Assembly: GCA_964020085.1 (NCBI GenBank) | Contig: OZ026599.1 | Coordinates: forward strand, 37,134,937-37,198,936 | Length of the DNA stretch: 64,000 bases | DNA from: Micromussa lordhowensis | Taxonomy: Eukaryota > Cnidaria > Anthozoa > Scleractinia > Lobophylliidae | Direction: 5' to 3' | In this document: piece by piece, positions 12,122 to 38,865 of the stretch | Layout: each line of letters begins with the position of its first letter | How positions within the stretch are numbered: the stretch's first letter is position 1 | Made by a program: the position numbers and the translations under genes | The notes under the pieces: model-generated | Told to the model about the DNA's origin: nothing | Database searches by the model: none | What the model saw: the letters and a program-made list of their open reading frames with translations, nothing else

Positions 12122-12738
12122 GAAGCTTAGAAATTCAAGGGTAGTCTATCACTAAACCAAGAACCCATTCGGAGTGAAAATATGTATGAATATTAGTTTT
12201 TAGCTGCTCTCATACAGTATGAAAGTAAAATTTCAGGAGGATCAATATTTCTGAAGTTTAAAATTTAGTGACGTCATGTGAAAACCAGCAATTAAGTGCA
12301 TTTTTGTGTGTTACTTTCACACTTAGCTCCAGTGAATCCATTGTGGCAGAAGCATTCAAACCCGGGATGGCGCCTTACTGCCTTGCAAGTTCCATTATTT
12401 CTACAAGGAAGTGATCTACAATAGTCCGCAGGCTCTCTCAGTTTGTCGAGGTAAACAGCCCCAGGCCTACGCAGAAAGTTCCCTGAATCTGCACGTCGTG
12501 ATGAGTTATTAAGTTCGCAGGTCATGGTGGGAAAGAAGTAGTTGAAACTGTAACAGAGTCGGTCAGCGTCACACGTTGCGGCGCATGATTCAATGCGCGT
12601 CCCGGATATTAGCCTGTAGGTGTGTCTGAAGAGGGCAAAGCCAGAAACTGATCGAACTGAACGGCAGTCCAGACTCGAGACAACTATGATCAACATCAAA
12701 CATAAGAAGAGATGGACTACCAGGACTGTAGTTGACAT
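10085..12738 (-). CDS. Secreted PAN/apple-EGF-discoidin (F5/8 type C) protein
   Basis: Three minus-strand exons join in frame: 12738-12315 (phase 1 exit), 11220-10910 and 10234-10085 (stop TAA), giving about 294 residues. ATG at 12736-12738 is the first methionine; an in-frame GTG further upstream is not a plausible start. Residues 1-22 are a hydrophobic signal peptide (MSTTVLVVHLFLCLMLIIVV). Next comes a Cys-containing PAN/apple-like module (about 25-105; SCAATCDADRLCYSFNYF), an EGF-like module (about 110-142; CRSLPCRNNGTC, then CFCHNGFTGAKC), and a discoidin domain (about 143-290) opening CSSSPLGL, with SSDGITW in the middle and ending RIAPVAWQGKIALRVEIYGC. The last is the typical end of an F5/8 C domain. 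Such proteins are extracellular and bind glycans, lipids or matrix; its partner is unknown. The gene looks complete and intact. An intron holds a family B repeat (11853-12290). Confidence 0.85.
11853..12290 (+). repeat. Family B repeat with conserved hairpin, copy 1
   Basis: About 430 bases in an intron of the secreted-protein gene resemble 57715-58145. Both start near ATTTATAGAG, TTTGTATGGAGACGCCATG, carry a hairpin (here GGTGCCCATGTACATGGGCA followed by CC), then ATGGCGGCCG, AGAAACATCTGTCACTGAGT, TCACGTCACGC, AGCTTAGAAATTCAA, TTCAGGAGGA and ATGTGAAAACC. The element is non-coding. Boundaries are approximate. Confidence 0.65.
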
Positions 12739-12759
12739 TCTGATCTGCGTGATCACAAG

Positions 12760-14740
12760 AGAAAGAAAGCAGTTCAGTTCTACAACTGAGCTTCCGATTT
12801 TTCGGTAGCTGTAAGCTAGGTCTTCGTGCTAAAATGGAATCATCCCAGACGTCGACCATCAGAAAAATTTAAAAATAAAAGCTGAGCGAAACAGATGCAG
12901 AAGCAAAATAAATCATTTCGTTATCCTGGATTGAGTATTAAATTTAACTGCAAATAGATAAACTACCGTAAATCTTGAGTATAAAATTTTAAACCTATCG
13001 GGCAGCATGCTAGAATCCTTTCCTGGTTTAAACCCTATGGATATTTCCCCAAATGAACTCCGTATTAAACTCGCCTCCGCTTTGAGATCATGGCTCAGAG
13101 ACAATAATGCAACTTCTCTTATGTTAAACAGATACATTGAATGAATAAACACTTTGGACCGTATGGCAGCTTTCTTTATATTTCACTTGTCCTAGTGTTG
13201 CAATGATTGCAGAGTACGTTTGACAGGTCTTGATTTTTGTGTGATTGAATTTAAAAAAAAATCGAGTTATTAACCTCGTCACTTGCGTTTGCATGAAGGC
13301 TATAGAAAAGACAAAATTCATATCAGATACCGTTACATTCTACTACGACAAAGCATATGCTAAAGGTAAATTATTTTTATTAACGCATTCTAGAATAAAA
13401 GCCAACCGGTTCTACTGCGTTCCCTCGTCATAAATCCTCCTGAAAATCTTTGGCCGAGTTAAAGACAGCGTAGTTAGAAAGTTTGTTTTTAATATTCTAG
13501 ACACTGCACATGGTATACTAAAGTTTCTCACAATTTGTCGAATTGTTGAACTCCAACGATGATCGTCACGTAATGTCAGCGACCAATTTTTGCTCTTCCA
13601 TGGGAAAAACCTTGCCTAAATTCAAACTTGCCTTTCCAAAATCTTTGAAAAAGACTGCTTTGCTCTGGTAGGAAGCTAGTGCGGTAAATTGAATTGTTCG
13701 AGGAATACATGTGTATAAATAATCTTCGTCACATCTCGACTGAAACAAAAATTGGTGTTCATTCGCATTTCTCAGCTCAACTACCCAGCCAACCTTACCC
13801 TAGAGTTCCTGAATCGCGCCTTCTCTTGTGCAATCTTTGATAAAACCAAAACTCTTAAACGCACAAAATGAGTCAAGCTTTCATGGTTGAGCTTTCCTAG
13901 GGTAAACTTCACGTTTGCTCAGGTGAACGCCTCTTTCTTTGTCACACGACTGAATCATAATGAGTACTTGAATGGTGAACTTTATCAAACATGTGCTATC
14001 AATACAAAACTGTGAATATTAGATTCAAACCTTATATTTGAATTGAGAATTACTGCCCTTCCCACATTTCCTGCTGTCTGATAGCCATATCATGGCCTTT
14101 TCTTTTGATTGGTGTCGTGAAAAGATTATATCATTTATTTTAACCGTCTTCGTAATTCCTCGATCTTTTCACGCGAATTAGGCACAAGCCTATTTCAGGT
14201 CTCGAGTTTTAATCAACGATGACATTTCAAGTAAACACAGAAAAAGGAACAATTTATTTTCAGATGAAAGCGAATTTCTTCAAATTAAAAATAAAAACGT
14301 CTGGCCCTCGAATTTTTAAATGACAGATGGTAAATCAAGTAAACACAGAAAAAGGAACAGTTTCCTTTTCAAATTAAAACGAATTTCTTCAAATATAGGA
14401 GACAAAAAGGAAGTAAATAAAGCGCGAGTATACTCAGTCATTTATGAAAAACACGAAGAATCTAGAGTCCAAAGCTGGAGATAGCAATTAGTGACTTTAA
14501 TTTCCTTGTCTCAAGGTTATCTAGACATTCAGCTCAGCCAGGAAATGCACGATCGACACCCTCGCAATCTGATTGTCTACGAAACAATCATCTATCAATC
14601 GATAAACGCCAATTTCGAAAGACAATAATATGGCAGAGAAAATCACAAACAAAGAAGTTATGATTTAGGAAATGCATTTCAACTTTTGCGGACAGTTACA
14701 CTATTTAGTATAAGAAGAAGTTCACTTTGCATGCTGCGTG
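12760..14740. other. Intergenic region, no gene recognised
   Basis: AT-rich sequence upstream of the secreted-protein gene. Open frames here are short and without family resemblance. The only structure seen is the local tandem duplication at 14229-14400. The promoter of the minus-strand gene should lie just right of 12738, but no TATA box is convincing. Confidence 0.4.
14229..14400. repeat. Diverged tandem duplication, period about 108 bases
   Basis: Two neighbouring segments starting at 14229 and 14337 both begin AAGTAAACACAGAAAAAGGA, continue into a TTTTCA-rich stretch and share GAATTTCTTCAAAT. The second unit is incomplete. Confidence 0.6.
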
Positions 14741-14800
14741 GCACTTGTTACTTCAAGGAAAAAAAAAAGTTAAGAATGTTGCTGAAAGTGCCAAAGTATA

Positions 14801-14848
14801 AACATTGTTCAGACATTTCTGGACTGAGCCCTTCATCAGTGGAATGTT
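14801..14848 (-). ncRNA. Hammerhead-like ribozyme fold in Penelope-like tail
   Basis: On the minus strand the segment contains the consensus core CTGATGA (14833-14839) and GAAA followed by TGTC (14812-14819). Stem II can be GGGC-TCA-GTCC. Stem I can be formed by CA just before the core with TG just after the cleavage C, an internal loop, and AACATT (14843-14848) with AATGTT (14801-14806). Stem III is minimal. Position just after the ORF of a Penelope-like element fits the known occurrence of hammerheads in that class. Activity is not shown. Confidence 0.5.
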
Positions 14849-15104
14849 CGTTATGAATTGAGCCACGCTTCCTGGTATTTAATTTGAAATTTGAAAGTTG
14901 CGTTGTGCATGCGCGCGCGAACTTCAAATGAACTGAAAATCAGAATTCAGGCCGCGCAGCTGGCATGTCCCGAGACGAAAGATGAGACGCATCTCCTGCC
15001 TCTTCTTTTGTTTATTCCCATCGCAGAGTTTGATCCCGCGGACCAACGCGTCCGCTGCGGTATGTTCGTTAGAACTGAAATGCTCTGCTACGGGAAAACC
15101 AGGC

Positions 15105-15478
15105 GCATACCATCCGCATACCATCCACAGGCAGGCAGGCGCATACCATCCACAGGCATAATCTTCGAGGTGCACAACTTAACCTGTTTATTCCGCGACC
15201 GAACACTGAGGCCCTCAAGAAAAGTTTTCGTTATAGGGGCGCGGTAACATGGAACAGTCTGTCAGCGGAGGCTAAGCAGGCCACTACTTTAAATAGTTTT
15301 TATTCCGCTATTGTACATTAGAATTCTCCTTTTTTTCTAGTATTTATTATAGGATTTTTCAATAATGTTTGTAATTTTTAAGTCTTAGCTTTTTATACTA
15401 GGTTTAATATGCACGGCTCTTTAGAAGACCACTTTGTAGTGAAAGGATCCCGTGGTTAAATAAAGCTATATTATTATT
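15105..15478 (+). mobile_element. 5'-truncated non-LTR retrotransposon (CR1/L2-like), C-terminal end and 3' UTR
   Basis: From about 15175 one frame reads LNLFIPRPNTEALKKSF, then RYRGAVTWNSL, ending at the TAG at 15319-15321. This is the conserved closing segment of CR1/L2-type reverse transcriptase ORFs (basic PRP-TE-KKSF, then the YRGA-WNSL box). A 3' UTR follows and ends TAAATAAAGCTATATTATTA. It lies in the opposite orientation inside the Penelope-like remnant, whose coding frame is split at both ends. The left part (15105-15165) has a small tandem repeat of GCATACCATCCACAGGCA. Confidence 0.75.
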
Positions 15479-15720
15479 CTTGTCGATGCTGCGGAGGTGT
15501 TCACCAAAACGTTCCCTCTGAGTGCGCCTAGTCTCGCCGATGTAAATGGCAGGGCAGTGACGGTAGGAGATGCAGTAAATCAGACCAGAGGACAAACAGG
15601 TAAAGGACTCTTTGATGGTTAAGCGATCCTTTGGCCCCAGAAGATCAGTTTCGTTGGAAATATGCCCACAAGTCCGACAACGTGGGTGTTGACATGGATA
15701 GGTTCCTGCGCGTGTTGCAG

Positions 15721-16011
15721 CCTACTACACTACACTACACTATTTAGTAGACTATTTTCATTATTTCACATCAGAAGCTGGTTCATTAAGCGAAAAAAGG
15801 GAAATAGAGACACGAGAAACATTTCTTTCTCACATAAAAGTAACGAAACCAAGTGTAAATAAGTAAATAAAAATTCTCTGTGCTAACGTATTGCGAGCCT
15901 ATTTACCCAGAAGTCTCTGCACCTAGTTGGCGTGGTTACATAGTTACAAGGCTTGACAGCTAAGCACGTATTGCACGAGAAAGAGCGAGCGAGTGCCGGT
16001 GCGTTGCCGAG
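15721..16011. other. Upstream region of UQCRH
   Basis: No gene. A short CTACACTACACTACACTA run is at about 15723. The proximal promoter and 5' UTR of UQCRH should be here; I see no TATA box. Confidence 0.35.
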
Positions 16012-19000
16012 ATGGGTTTAGATGAAGAAAAAACGGTTCTAGGCGAGGAAATTGTCTCAGAACAGGTAAAACCCTTCTATATATTTTCCTTGTGATATTT
16101 TACGTAAATAATTAGTTAAACTAAGGCGAAAAGTGTAGTTTTCAACTTAGAAACATGGCCAGATTGACCAATACAACTGAGTGCTGCGAGAGTTGTGACC
16201 TGCAGTTTGATTATATTAGGCGCTAGTGAAGAACTGGGTGGCTAAAGTGTAATCATGTAGTATTTTTTCACTTTAAATTTTCATAAACCGAATTCTTGCC
16301 TTTGTCTCAAACGGGTCATCGATATTCCTTCCACTCGTTATCAGGTAGTGTATTGATTGCATGCACCGATCATCAAACACGCAAAAATCGGAGTGCCATA
16401 AGTTTACCCTGGTCACCAAAATTTGTTTACTGGCATCTAGTCTCTTGGTAGGCTACTATACCAGCAAAGGCTGATGTGGCTTCCTCTCTAAATATTGCAA
16501 TTTTTATACACCAAGCTTTTCACCCAGTTTACTTCTTTTTGACAGGGCTAATTTATTTTTGTGTTCAGTGATTTTTAAAATGAATCAGAACTTTGCTGTA
16601 GTATTACTGGATACTGGCTCTTTCATGAGTTCACCCCAAGTGACTGGCTTCCATTTAACGAAGCCTATATGATGTTTAAAGTGAAACATGAGCCCATAAA
16701 TTTAGAAATTTCTTCTCAGTGAAAAGCTCTACTTAGGGCCCAGTTATATGGTCTCGGGTACCCGAGACAACCCTCCCCCCGAGCTACCCTGGCCGAGGTA
16801 ACATTTAGCTTGTTTCTTTCTAAAATTCAACCAGCCGTTTACATTAGGATCGCCAAATCGTCTCGGGGGGCGAGACAACTCGGGTGGGCGAGTTGTCTCA
16901 CCTCGGCAGGTAGGGTAACCCTGGCAAGCGGGACAACTTTTCTACATATAAACGCTTTGGCTCGCCTGACCGGGACATCTCTCGGCGTGGCGAATGTCAC
17001 GTAATGCTTAGATTTAGGATTTATATCAGAAATTCGTATTAAAGAAGTAAAAATTAACTCGGCAAACCCACTGTGATCGAATGACCGAGAAAAACCCAAA
17101 GAAAGAGGGATATTTGCACATTTGATTATTCAGTAAGGTTTATGAATAATCATGCTGGGTTAACTTTGACTCGGCCTACTGGAACTATGCTTTCACATAT
17201 AAACGCTCGATAAAGTTATCTCAGGGGAAGGGTTGTCTCAGGTACCCGAGACCATATAACTGGGCCCTTACAACCTCATCATAGAGTCATCCTCATCATA
17301 GTGTAATAGCTAAATAATTATTTTTATTTAAATACTTAGATAGCTGTCCTTTAAGTATTTTGTACTGCTTTTGTTCCCAATTAGTAGAGGGTCTTTATCC
17401 ATGGCTATATATTCTGACACTTTAATAAAGTCATTGGTTGATCGATGATTGATTAAACCGTGAAACTATTAAACAGCTTAAACAGTATAAACAATAACTT
17501 AGTGAAAGTTATTGACTGTTCTGTTGCTAGGTATTTCTTTCATTGTGGAGCTACCCTTGAGAGTGAAGTAAACTTTTCTAATGTTCAGTGTGCTCTATTT
17601 ATACAAATATAAATCTCTCGTAAACAAGGACATCTTTCTTTCAAAATGGGTTGATTGTGCTCTAAAATATTTCCAAACACTTGTTAGAAGTTTTGAATTA
17701 CTGGGTTGGATTTTTTCAAGTTGTCCTATTCAGTCATGAAGCCGAGATATGAATGTATCACTTCCTTTGAATGATACTGCTCATTGCCTGTTTTCCTTAA
17801 GTGGTCTAAAGTGTTTCAGCTTGTGGGAGATTTTACTGTAGTTGTTTTATTTATGTTTTATTTTTTCATGGGTGGTAGACAATACTTTTCAGTGTAGGGA
17901 CCAAAAAGTTGCAGGGGTAGAGATGGTCAAATTATGGCAAAATTGTTATATCAGTCAATCATTTAAAAAAGAAGTGACTTAGGCTCAGGTCGAGCGTCGA
18001 GATAAGCTAAATTGCAATTTGATTTGATCCAAATGGGTAAAACTCGGCCATTGGATCAAGCATGAAACTTAATTCAAATTTAGATCTGAAGCAGACAGAT
18101 AGAATGGTGTTGGTCAATATAAATTCAGTCAGATGAACTCCGTTGAGTCAAACATTGAGCTTATTACGAACTTAATTTGCTCAGTTTAGTTTGTCTCGTG
18201 TGAAGTTCAACGTTTGACCAGGGCCTTATCCCCCATTCTGGTTTCGACATGCATTTTAAAAGTAAATTATTAAGCCTTTAGTGAGTATCAAACTAGTTAT
18301 GGCAGTCATTCACAGGAACCTTTGATTATCATTTGTAATCTCTCTTGTAGGGTGAGGATTCTGACCCTGAAGACGAAAGTGAAGAGGAGGAAGCACCTGG
18401 CGATGGTGGTGGTGATGATGATGATGACGAGGATGAGGAAGAGTTAGAAGATCCCTTGGAGAAAGTTCGAGATGCTTGTGGTGACAACGCTGAATGTACC
18501 AAATTAAAAAATGAGCTGGAGGTATGCAATCAGCGAGTTAGCAGCCGATCAAACACAGAGGAGACATGTGTACAAGAATTGTTTGATTTTCTCGAGTGCC
18601 AAGACAAATGTGTAAGTAGGTCGCGTCACATCTTGTTATAGTTTGTGTGTTTACTCAAATTAGCTGATTTACTTGCAGCAAGACTACAGTGGGCGACAAA
18701 AGTATAGAAAATGATGCTTTTTGATGTTGAAGCACTTATTCATTGTATTTTATTTGCATCCAGCATTAATTCTCTAATCCCCCGGGCCCCAATTCAGTGT
18801 TGTGTGGGTGCTGTGGCCTGTGCAGTCTAAGAAATAGATAAATCAACATTGTTTGTGGGAGAAGGAAGAGAAATGTTTCCAAGACTCTTGAAAATCAAAT
18901 TGTACTGGCAAGTGTCTCAACACTTCTGTCATCCACTGTAGCTTGAAGTCCCGTTTTGCCAAATATGGTGCAACTTTTCACATCTGTACTGCTTCTGTTT

Positions 19001-19218
19001 TTGTTTTAAACTCTTGAACAAGAAGTTCTGGGATAGAAGGGGTCTGGTCTGGACAATGTTGAACTAAACATGGAAGTTTAAACTTTTTTTTCAAAATAAA
19101 TGACATCAAAACAGTGGTTTTGTTTGTTACTGATTTTCATTTAATACTCTCATTTTTAATGATATGGTTTCTTTGTATTTTGCAGATTGGACATCGCTTG
19201 TTTTCTAAACTGAAGTGA
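16012..19218 (+). CDS. UQCRH: Cytochrome b-c1 complex subunit 6 (hinge protein)
   Basis: UQCRH is the small acidic hinge subunit of mitochondrial complex III; it sits on the intermembrane-space side and helps cytochrome c1 meet cytochrome c. Exons 16012-16065, 18351-18611 and 19186-19218 (stop TGA) join in frame into 115 residues. The N-terminus MGLDEEK resembles the vertebrate MGLEDEQ. A long acidic run follows (residues about 19-52, with a GDGGGDDDDDEDEEE core), then the conserved Cys-rich helical hairpin: DPLEKVRDACGDNAEC, RVSSRSNTEETC, ELFDFLECQDKC and the terminal GHRLFSKLK. The length is somewhat above the human precursor (about 91), mostly from the longer acidic segment. The 2.3 kb first intron holds a Harbinger-type element. 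AATAAA at 19413-19418 fits its polyadenylation signal. Confidence 0.95.
16736..17267. mobile_element. Non-autonomous PIF/Harbinger-like TIR element
   Basis: The 532-base element begins GGGCCCAGTTATATGGTCTC and ends with the matching inverted sequence (ACCATATAACTGGGCCC). The TIR match runs for about 40 bases, taking in GGGTACCCGAGACAACCCT with one or two differences. It is flanked by TTA on both sides (16733-16735 and 17268-17270), a 3-base TWA-type target duplication as made by PIF/Harbinger. The interior has no transposase. It lies in UQCRH intron 1. Confidence 0.8.
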
Positions 19219-19412
19219 CAGATATTTTGGTATCCCGCCTTTAGGAATACTGTCTTAGTGGATGTAGTACACATGTTGTTTCAGCTTGATTATAAAAATA
19301 CATTGGGAAGACTTGATAATGTTGCTCCTTTCATCTGTGGCTCATACATCTGTAATTTTAATGCCAGGAATCTCTAACTGCTGTTTGGACAGATATGTTT
19401 GACGAAAATGTT

Positions 19413-19418
19413 AATAAA
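19413..19418 (+). terminator. Polyadenylation signal for UQCRH
   Basis: AATAAA lies 195 bases after the UQCRH stop codon, in GTTAATAAATCAC. Confidence 0.55.
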
Positions 19419-19439
19419 TCACTTTTATTTAAAACCTTT

Positions 19440-20061
19440 CAAGTGTCTTTCTGTTGTAAAACACCATTTTAAATTTGAAAATATAATACGGCAGCCCTCA
19501 GGAATGATCACAATGAAAAATTGGTGGTGAAATTTATAAAGATAAGGCAATTTTAACTTCACAAATGATTCCCTGCCCAAATCTGGCTACCTTGGTTTTT
19601 TTAATTTTATTTGACAAAAGATACAAGATTTAATACAAGTCGTCAAGCAGTCTTTCAGTCAATTTTTTATCTTGAGTAAACATCAGCCAGCAAGACAGAG
19701 ATTCCTTTCCTTTCCAGCTGTTTGGTCTCTTACCAAGCTGAAAGGTAGTAGTATCTATGTTTTGCAGGGTTGATTTTTGCCTGCACAACAATTTTCATAT
19801 TACAAACACAGCTTTGTGGAAGAAAATTACAATAGCTTGCTGTAAAAACCGTATGACAGTAAATCATTATGAATTGAGTGCTGGAAAAACAGAAAAGTAA
19901 AAGAAAATGAATAAAATCAAAATTCATTTCGAAGTTGTCGAAAATCTTACTTTCCCCTACCCCCAGAACAGCGTTTGAAGTGGCTACGTCACTCGGGGAC
20001 TCCCATAATGCAACATCCGGCCCTGAAGAATTTCGGTGCGCCCCGCATATTAGGGTCTCGC
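19440..20061. other. Intergenic between UQCRH and POLR2A
   Basis: About 600 bases without a recognisable gene or repeat. GC content rises toward the POLR2A promoter from about 19960 on. Confidence 0.4.
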
Positions 20062-20069
20062 TATAAATA
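20062..20069 (+). promoter_or_regulatory. Possible TATA box of POLR2A
   Basis: TATAAATA lies 272 bases before the POLR2A start codon, in a locally GC-rich context (GGGTCTCGCTATAAATAAGA). Position fits a core promoter with a 5' UTR of about 240 bases. No experimental start site is available. Confidence 0.35.
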
Positions 20070-20340
20070 AGAGGCGACGAACTGCGTGTGGAAAGAAGCG
20101 CTTTCGGGGCGCTTCACTCGGCGGGAACAAAGGAACTGAGTTCTTTCACCGATTTCCTTCGAAAAAGAAGGGAAGTTAGCGTGTAATCGAACCAAAACAA
20201 ACTGAAATAATCGACCGGACAGGCTTTGAAGTCCGTTAGACTGTTTGAAGCGTCCGGAAAGAGACAGCTTCAAGTGTAGAAACGAAAAGGTTTCAGATAA
20301 AATTACCTCATCGAATCGGCCATCTTGTTGAAGCAAAGTT

Positions 20341-35971
<15,631 letters not shown>

Positions 35972-38200
35972 AGCAGGGTTTAATCAAACTGGCAGAGTTT
36001 AAAGTGCTGTTTGCCAGGAGTGAATAGTAGTGGCACGTGCACTGATATGCTCTGGATAAAAGCCTTGCAAGGGCGAGCAGTGATTTTCTCATTCAACTGG
36101 TCGGCACCCACAAGAGAGAAGTCTTATATAACTGCAAGCATCGAGACTGTTGAAACACACCTCGTCTGTACGCGAGGACGCGAGCCAATGCTTAAATGGC
36201 CAAAGAGACTTGGTGTACATTGTTATGACTGTCTTATATATGATAAGTTTAGCTGATTTAACCTTAGTTTAACGGCGAATCAAGTTTACATGTGACTTCG
36301 ATTTCAATTATAATTTTTTCACGTAATTTGTTTCATGTGTAGGAAGCTTACATTTTTTACCCAACTATCTCTTCTGCTGGTCGAGTGTGAGGTAGCGGCT
36401 GTGTGGAAGTGTTTTTGTCAGTTAGTTAACGTTTATGTTTGAAGTTTTAAAAAATTATCGGTGTTTGAATCACCGCCGACATAAAACAAAACATTAAAAC
36501 ACAATAACCAAGTAAGCGCACCAAAACACAATTGCGAACAAAATGGTGTACAGCGTAGTATAATTCTCTCGAGGAGGGTAAAACTTCGGTTTTCAGAGAC
36601 TAAAATAGTTCATGTCACTCAGAAAAAAAAAGAAAAATAGCAATGAAAGTATGTCATGCCGTTAGTACTTAGTTGTTTGAGATTATTTGAGCAAATCCTT
36701 GACAATTTCGTCAAGTAAATTTTATATTGGAATACGCGCAACTTAGTGATCATATTGTAGTAAAATTAAAGTAAGATTTTGTTGGTTACTGTAAGAGAAT
36801 TTTGGTTTTAGAAGCTATTGTAGCCAAAAATTTCGAAAAGTAAAAAGCATCAAACAAAGACACGTAGAAAAAAAAATATCAAAAAAATCGTTGGCATAGA
36901 TTTACTGCAAAAGGTGTTTGAATATTAAAAAATATATATTTGGCAGATATAACTCTGCGTTTCTGACCAAAGATTGTGGATTCGATCATTTCAAAAGTCT
37001 AGTTTTGTAGCAGCACGTTTGAGAACCGTAAAACACAGGGTTGTAGAATTTAGACTTAGTAAGGACCGTAAAGGCTTTCAACAGTCTTCATACCGTAAAA
37101 GACGGAATCTTGTTCATATTTAATGCTGTGGGCAGACATTTCATTTAATGGAATTACGAACTAAAATTTGCACTTTTGCTATCCTGATCAGTTCAACACA
37201 CCCTCCCCCCGCATTAAAAAAAGAAGTAACCTATTTCTGTTTGGAACCAAGCAACCAGATAAGAACAGCTCGTGTTAGGACTGTCGATGGCCTTTACTTT
37301 TGAATTTTTCGTAACACGTGTATATGTCAACGATTTTGCCCCCTCCCAAGCACGAAAACCTGCCTCCAGCACCGTTCTTGATTTGGTTTGGTTGGGCAGG
37401 CGAGAGAGGAATTTCACCCACTACCCTTGGAGGATAGGTTAAAGGGAGAGGCAGAAATCTTTGGTATATGCTTGCTACCTAATAACCGATTTATCTGCAG
37501 TTTAGTGAAAGATGAATTTGAAAAATCACTTTGATTTTGTTAAAGTGTACTTTCCCGTAGTCCATGAAGTTGAGTGTAAAACAGTAAGATTAATTAACTT
37601 TTATTTGCTGTTCTGCAGTGTAAATAAAACCTTAAAAAAACAAAGGTTGCATTTGAATTTATTCTGTGTAGCCACCGAACAGCAATGGAGTAAAGGAATC
37701 TAACTGACATAGGCACTGGCATCACTTAATATGCCCCTGTGGACAAAGTACAAGAGTACAATCCCTCTATTAACTTCTAGTCGAGCGTGCTTGCTCGGTT
37801 ATCGGTAGGCTAGTTCATGACTCATTCAAACAAACTGTTTTCTCCCCCTACTTTCTGTGTTCCGCCGTCAGAAGCTTCACTCAACAACGGACAGCTTGAT
37901 GGGAAACGTGCAAAGAGTTTCTTTCTAATCTTGTAGATTAGCAAGAATGTATATAGTGGATGAAGACAATGTTTGAGAAGAGATCGTGGCTCTGTCAATT
38001 GACAACATTCCGTCCGGCAGCTCGGTCAGCCCGCTGCGCCCTAGTCAACTATCACGCGATAGAACCTTGAGCGGCGTACATCCGTCATTGTGGAATTTAA
38101 ATTTCCTAATTCCCTTCAATTACAAACGTATAAAAATTGACCCTACAAAACTCGTTGGCGGTCTGGCACTTTTCGAGGGAACCCACGGCCACGCACATGT
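35972..38200. other. POLR2A 3' UTR and intergenic DNA
   Basis: No coding frame of interest. AATAAA at 37623-37628 could end a POLR2A transcript with a 1.65 kb 3' UTR. The region is AT-rich with many T- and A-runs. Confidence 0.4.
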
Positions 38201-38204
38201 GCAA

Positions 38205-38340
38205 AATTTTTATGGTTAACTGATTTTATCATACTCGTGATAAACAAATCGGACTCCCGCTGCTCGGGCGTCCGATTTTGTTATCATTCGTATGATTACA
38301 GACTGAATTTGACTCCACTCGAGCATTACCACTACTAACT
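38205..38340. repeat. Foldback MITE-like element
   Basis: Arms TGATTTTATCATACTCGTGA and ATCATTCGTATGATTACAGA enclose AAATCGGACTCCCG, CTGCT, CGGGCGTCCGATTTT, a strong central hairpin. Non-coding; limits approximate. Confidence 0.55.
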
Positions 38341-38865
38341 AAGATCAATTTTTTGTGAACAATTATTTCTTTCATCATCAATCAGAAAATTAGTTTTGAC
38401 CTTGTCACACATTTGCTGTCCCAGTCCTAAAACTCCGCCGTGGGGATTTGCACAAATATTATTCTAGCCCCACCATGGGACGTTTGCAACATTCAAAAAA
38501 TGTTTATATTTATACCGGTAAATACCCTCTTTGCTATAAGAATATTGTTTTTCCGGCCGAGGCTGAACATTCTTAATACTCCTGTGATGTATTATTAGAT
38601 TATAGCGTATGACATCCCTGTTTTCGAATGTGTTTGGTGTCTGGATAGTGTTAAAGTAATTTTGGAGCCAGCCTGAAGGCATTTCACAAATATGAGGCAC
38701 ATAACTTCTTGCAGAAATGTTATCAGCTTTTTAGCTAGTTTTGCCGTTTAGAGAAATGAAGAATTCTACACCGTTTAGAAAAAAACATATAATTGTATAA
38801 CATTTACAAATTCTCAACACACAAAATTATATTTCTATCAAATTCTCAGCCTCGGGTTTATTCTT

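Larger units (their letters stand above)
14745..15720 (-). mobile_element. Penelope-like element remnant (GIY-YIG end), interrupted by a LINE
   Basis: Read from 15718 down to 15478 on the minus strand, one frame gives a Cys/His linker (CQHPRCRTCGHIS) followed by a GIY-YIG endonuclease start (YCISYRHCPAIYIGETRRTQ, then ERFGEHLRS). This is the linker-endonuclease arrangement of Penelope-like retroelements. The reading stops at a plus-strand LINE fragment and resumes at about 15103-14924 with FPVAEHFSSNEHT and, nearer the end, RLIFRLGTC and GLNSDFQFI, the matching C-terminus. A non-coding tail with CTGATGAAGGGC follows to about 14745. The reverse transcriptase is missing (5' truncation near 15720). 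Confidence 0.8.

Noticed and set aside
12292..12756. An upstream start (GTG at 12756) for the secreted protein
   Set aside because: GTG is not a normal animal start; the ATG at 12736-12738 opens directly into the signal peptide.
14891..15247. Plus-strand open frame of 118 codons
   Set aside because: It runs antisense to the Penelope-like C-terminus and then in a wrong frame of the LINE; no family resemblance.
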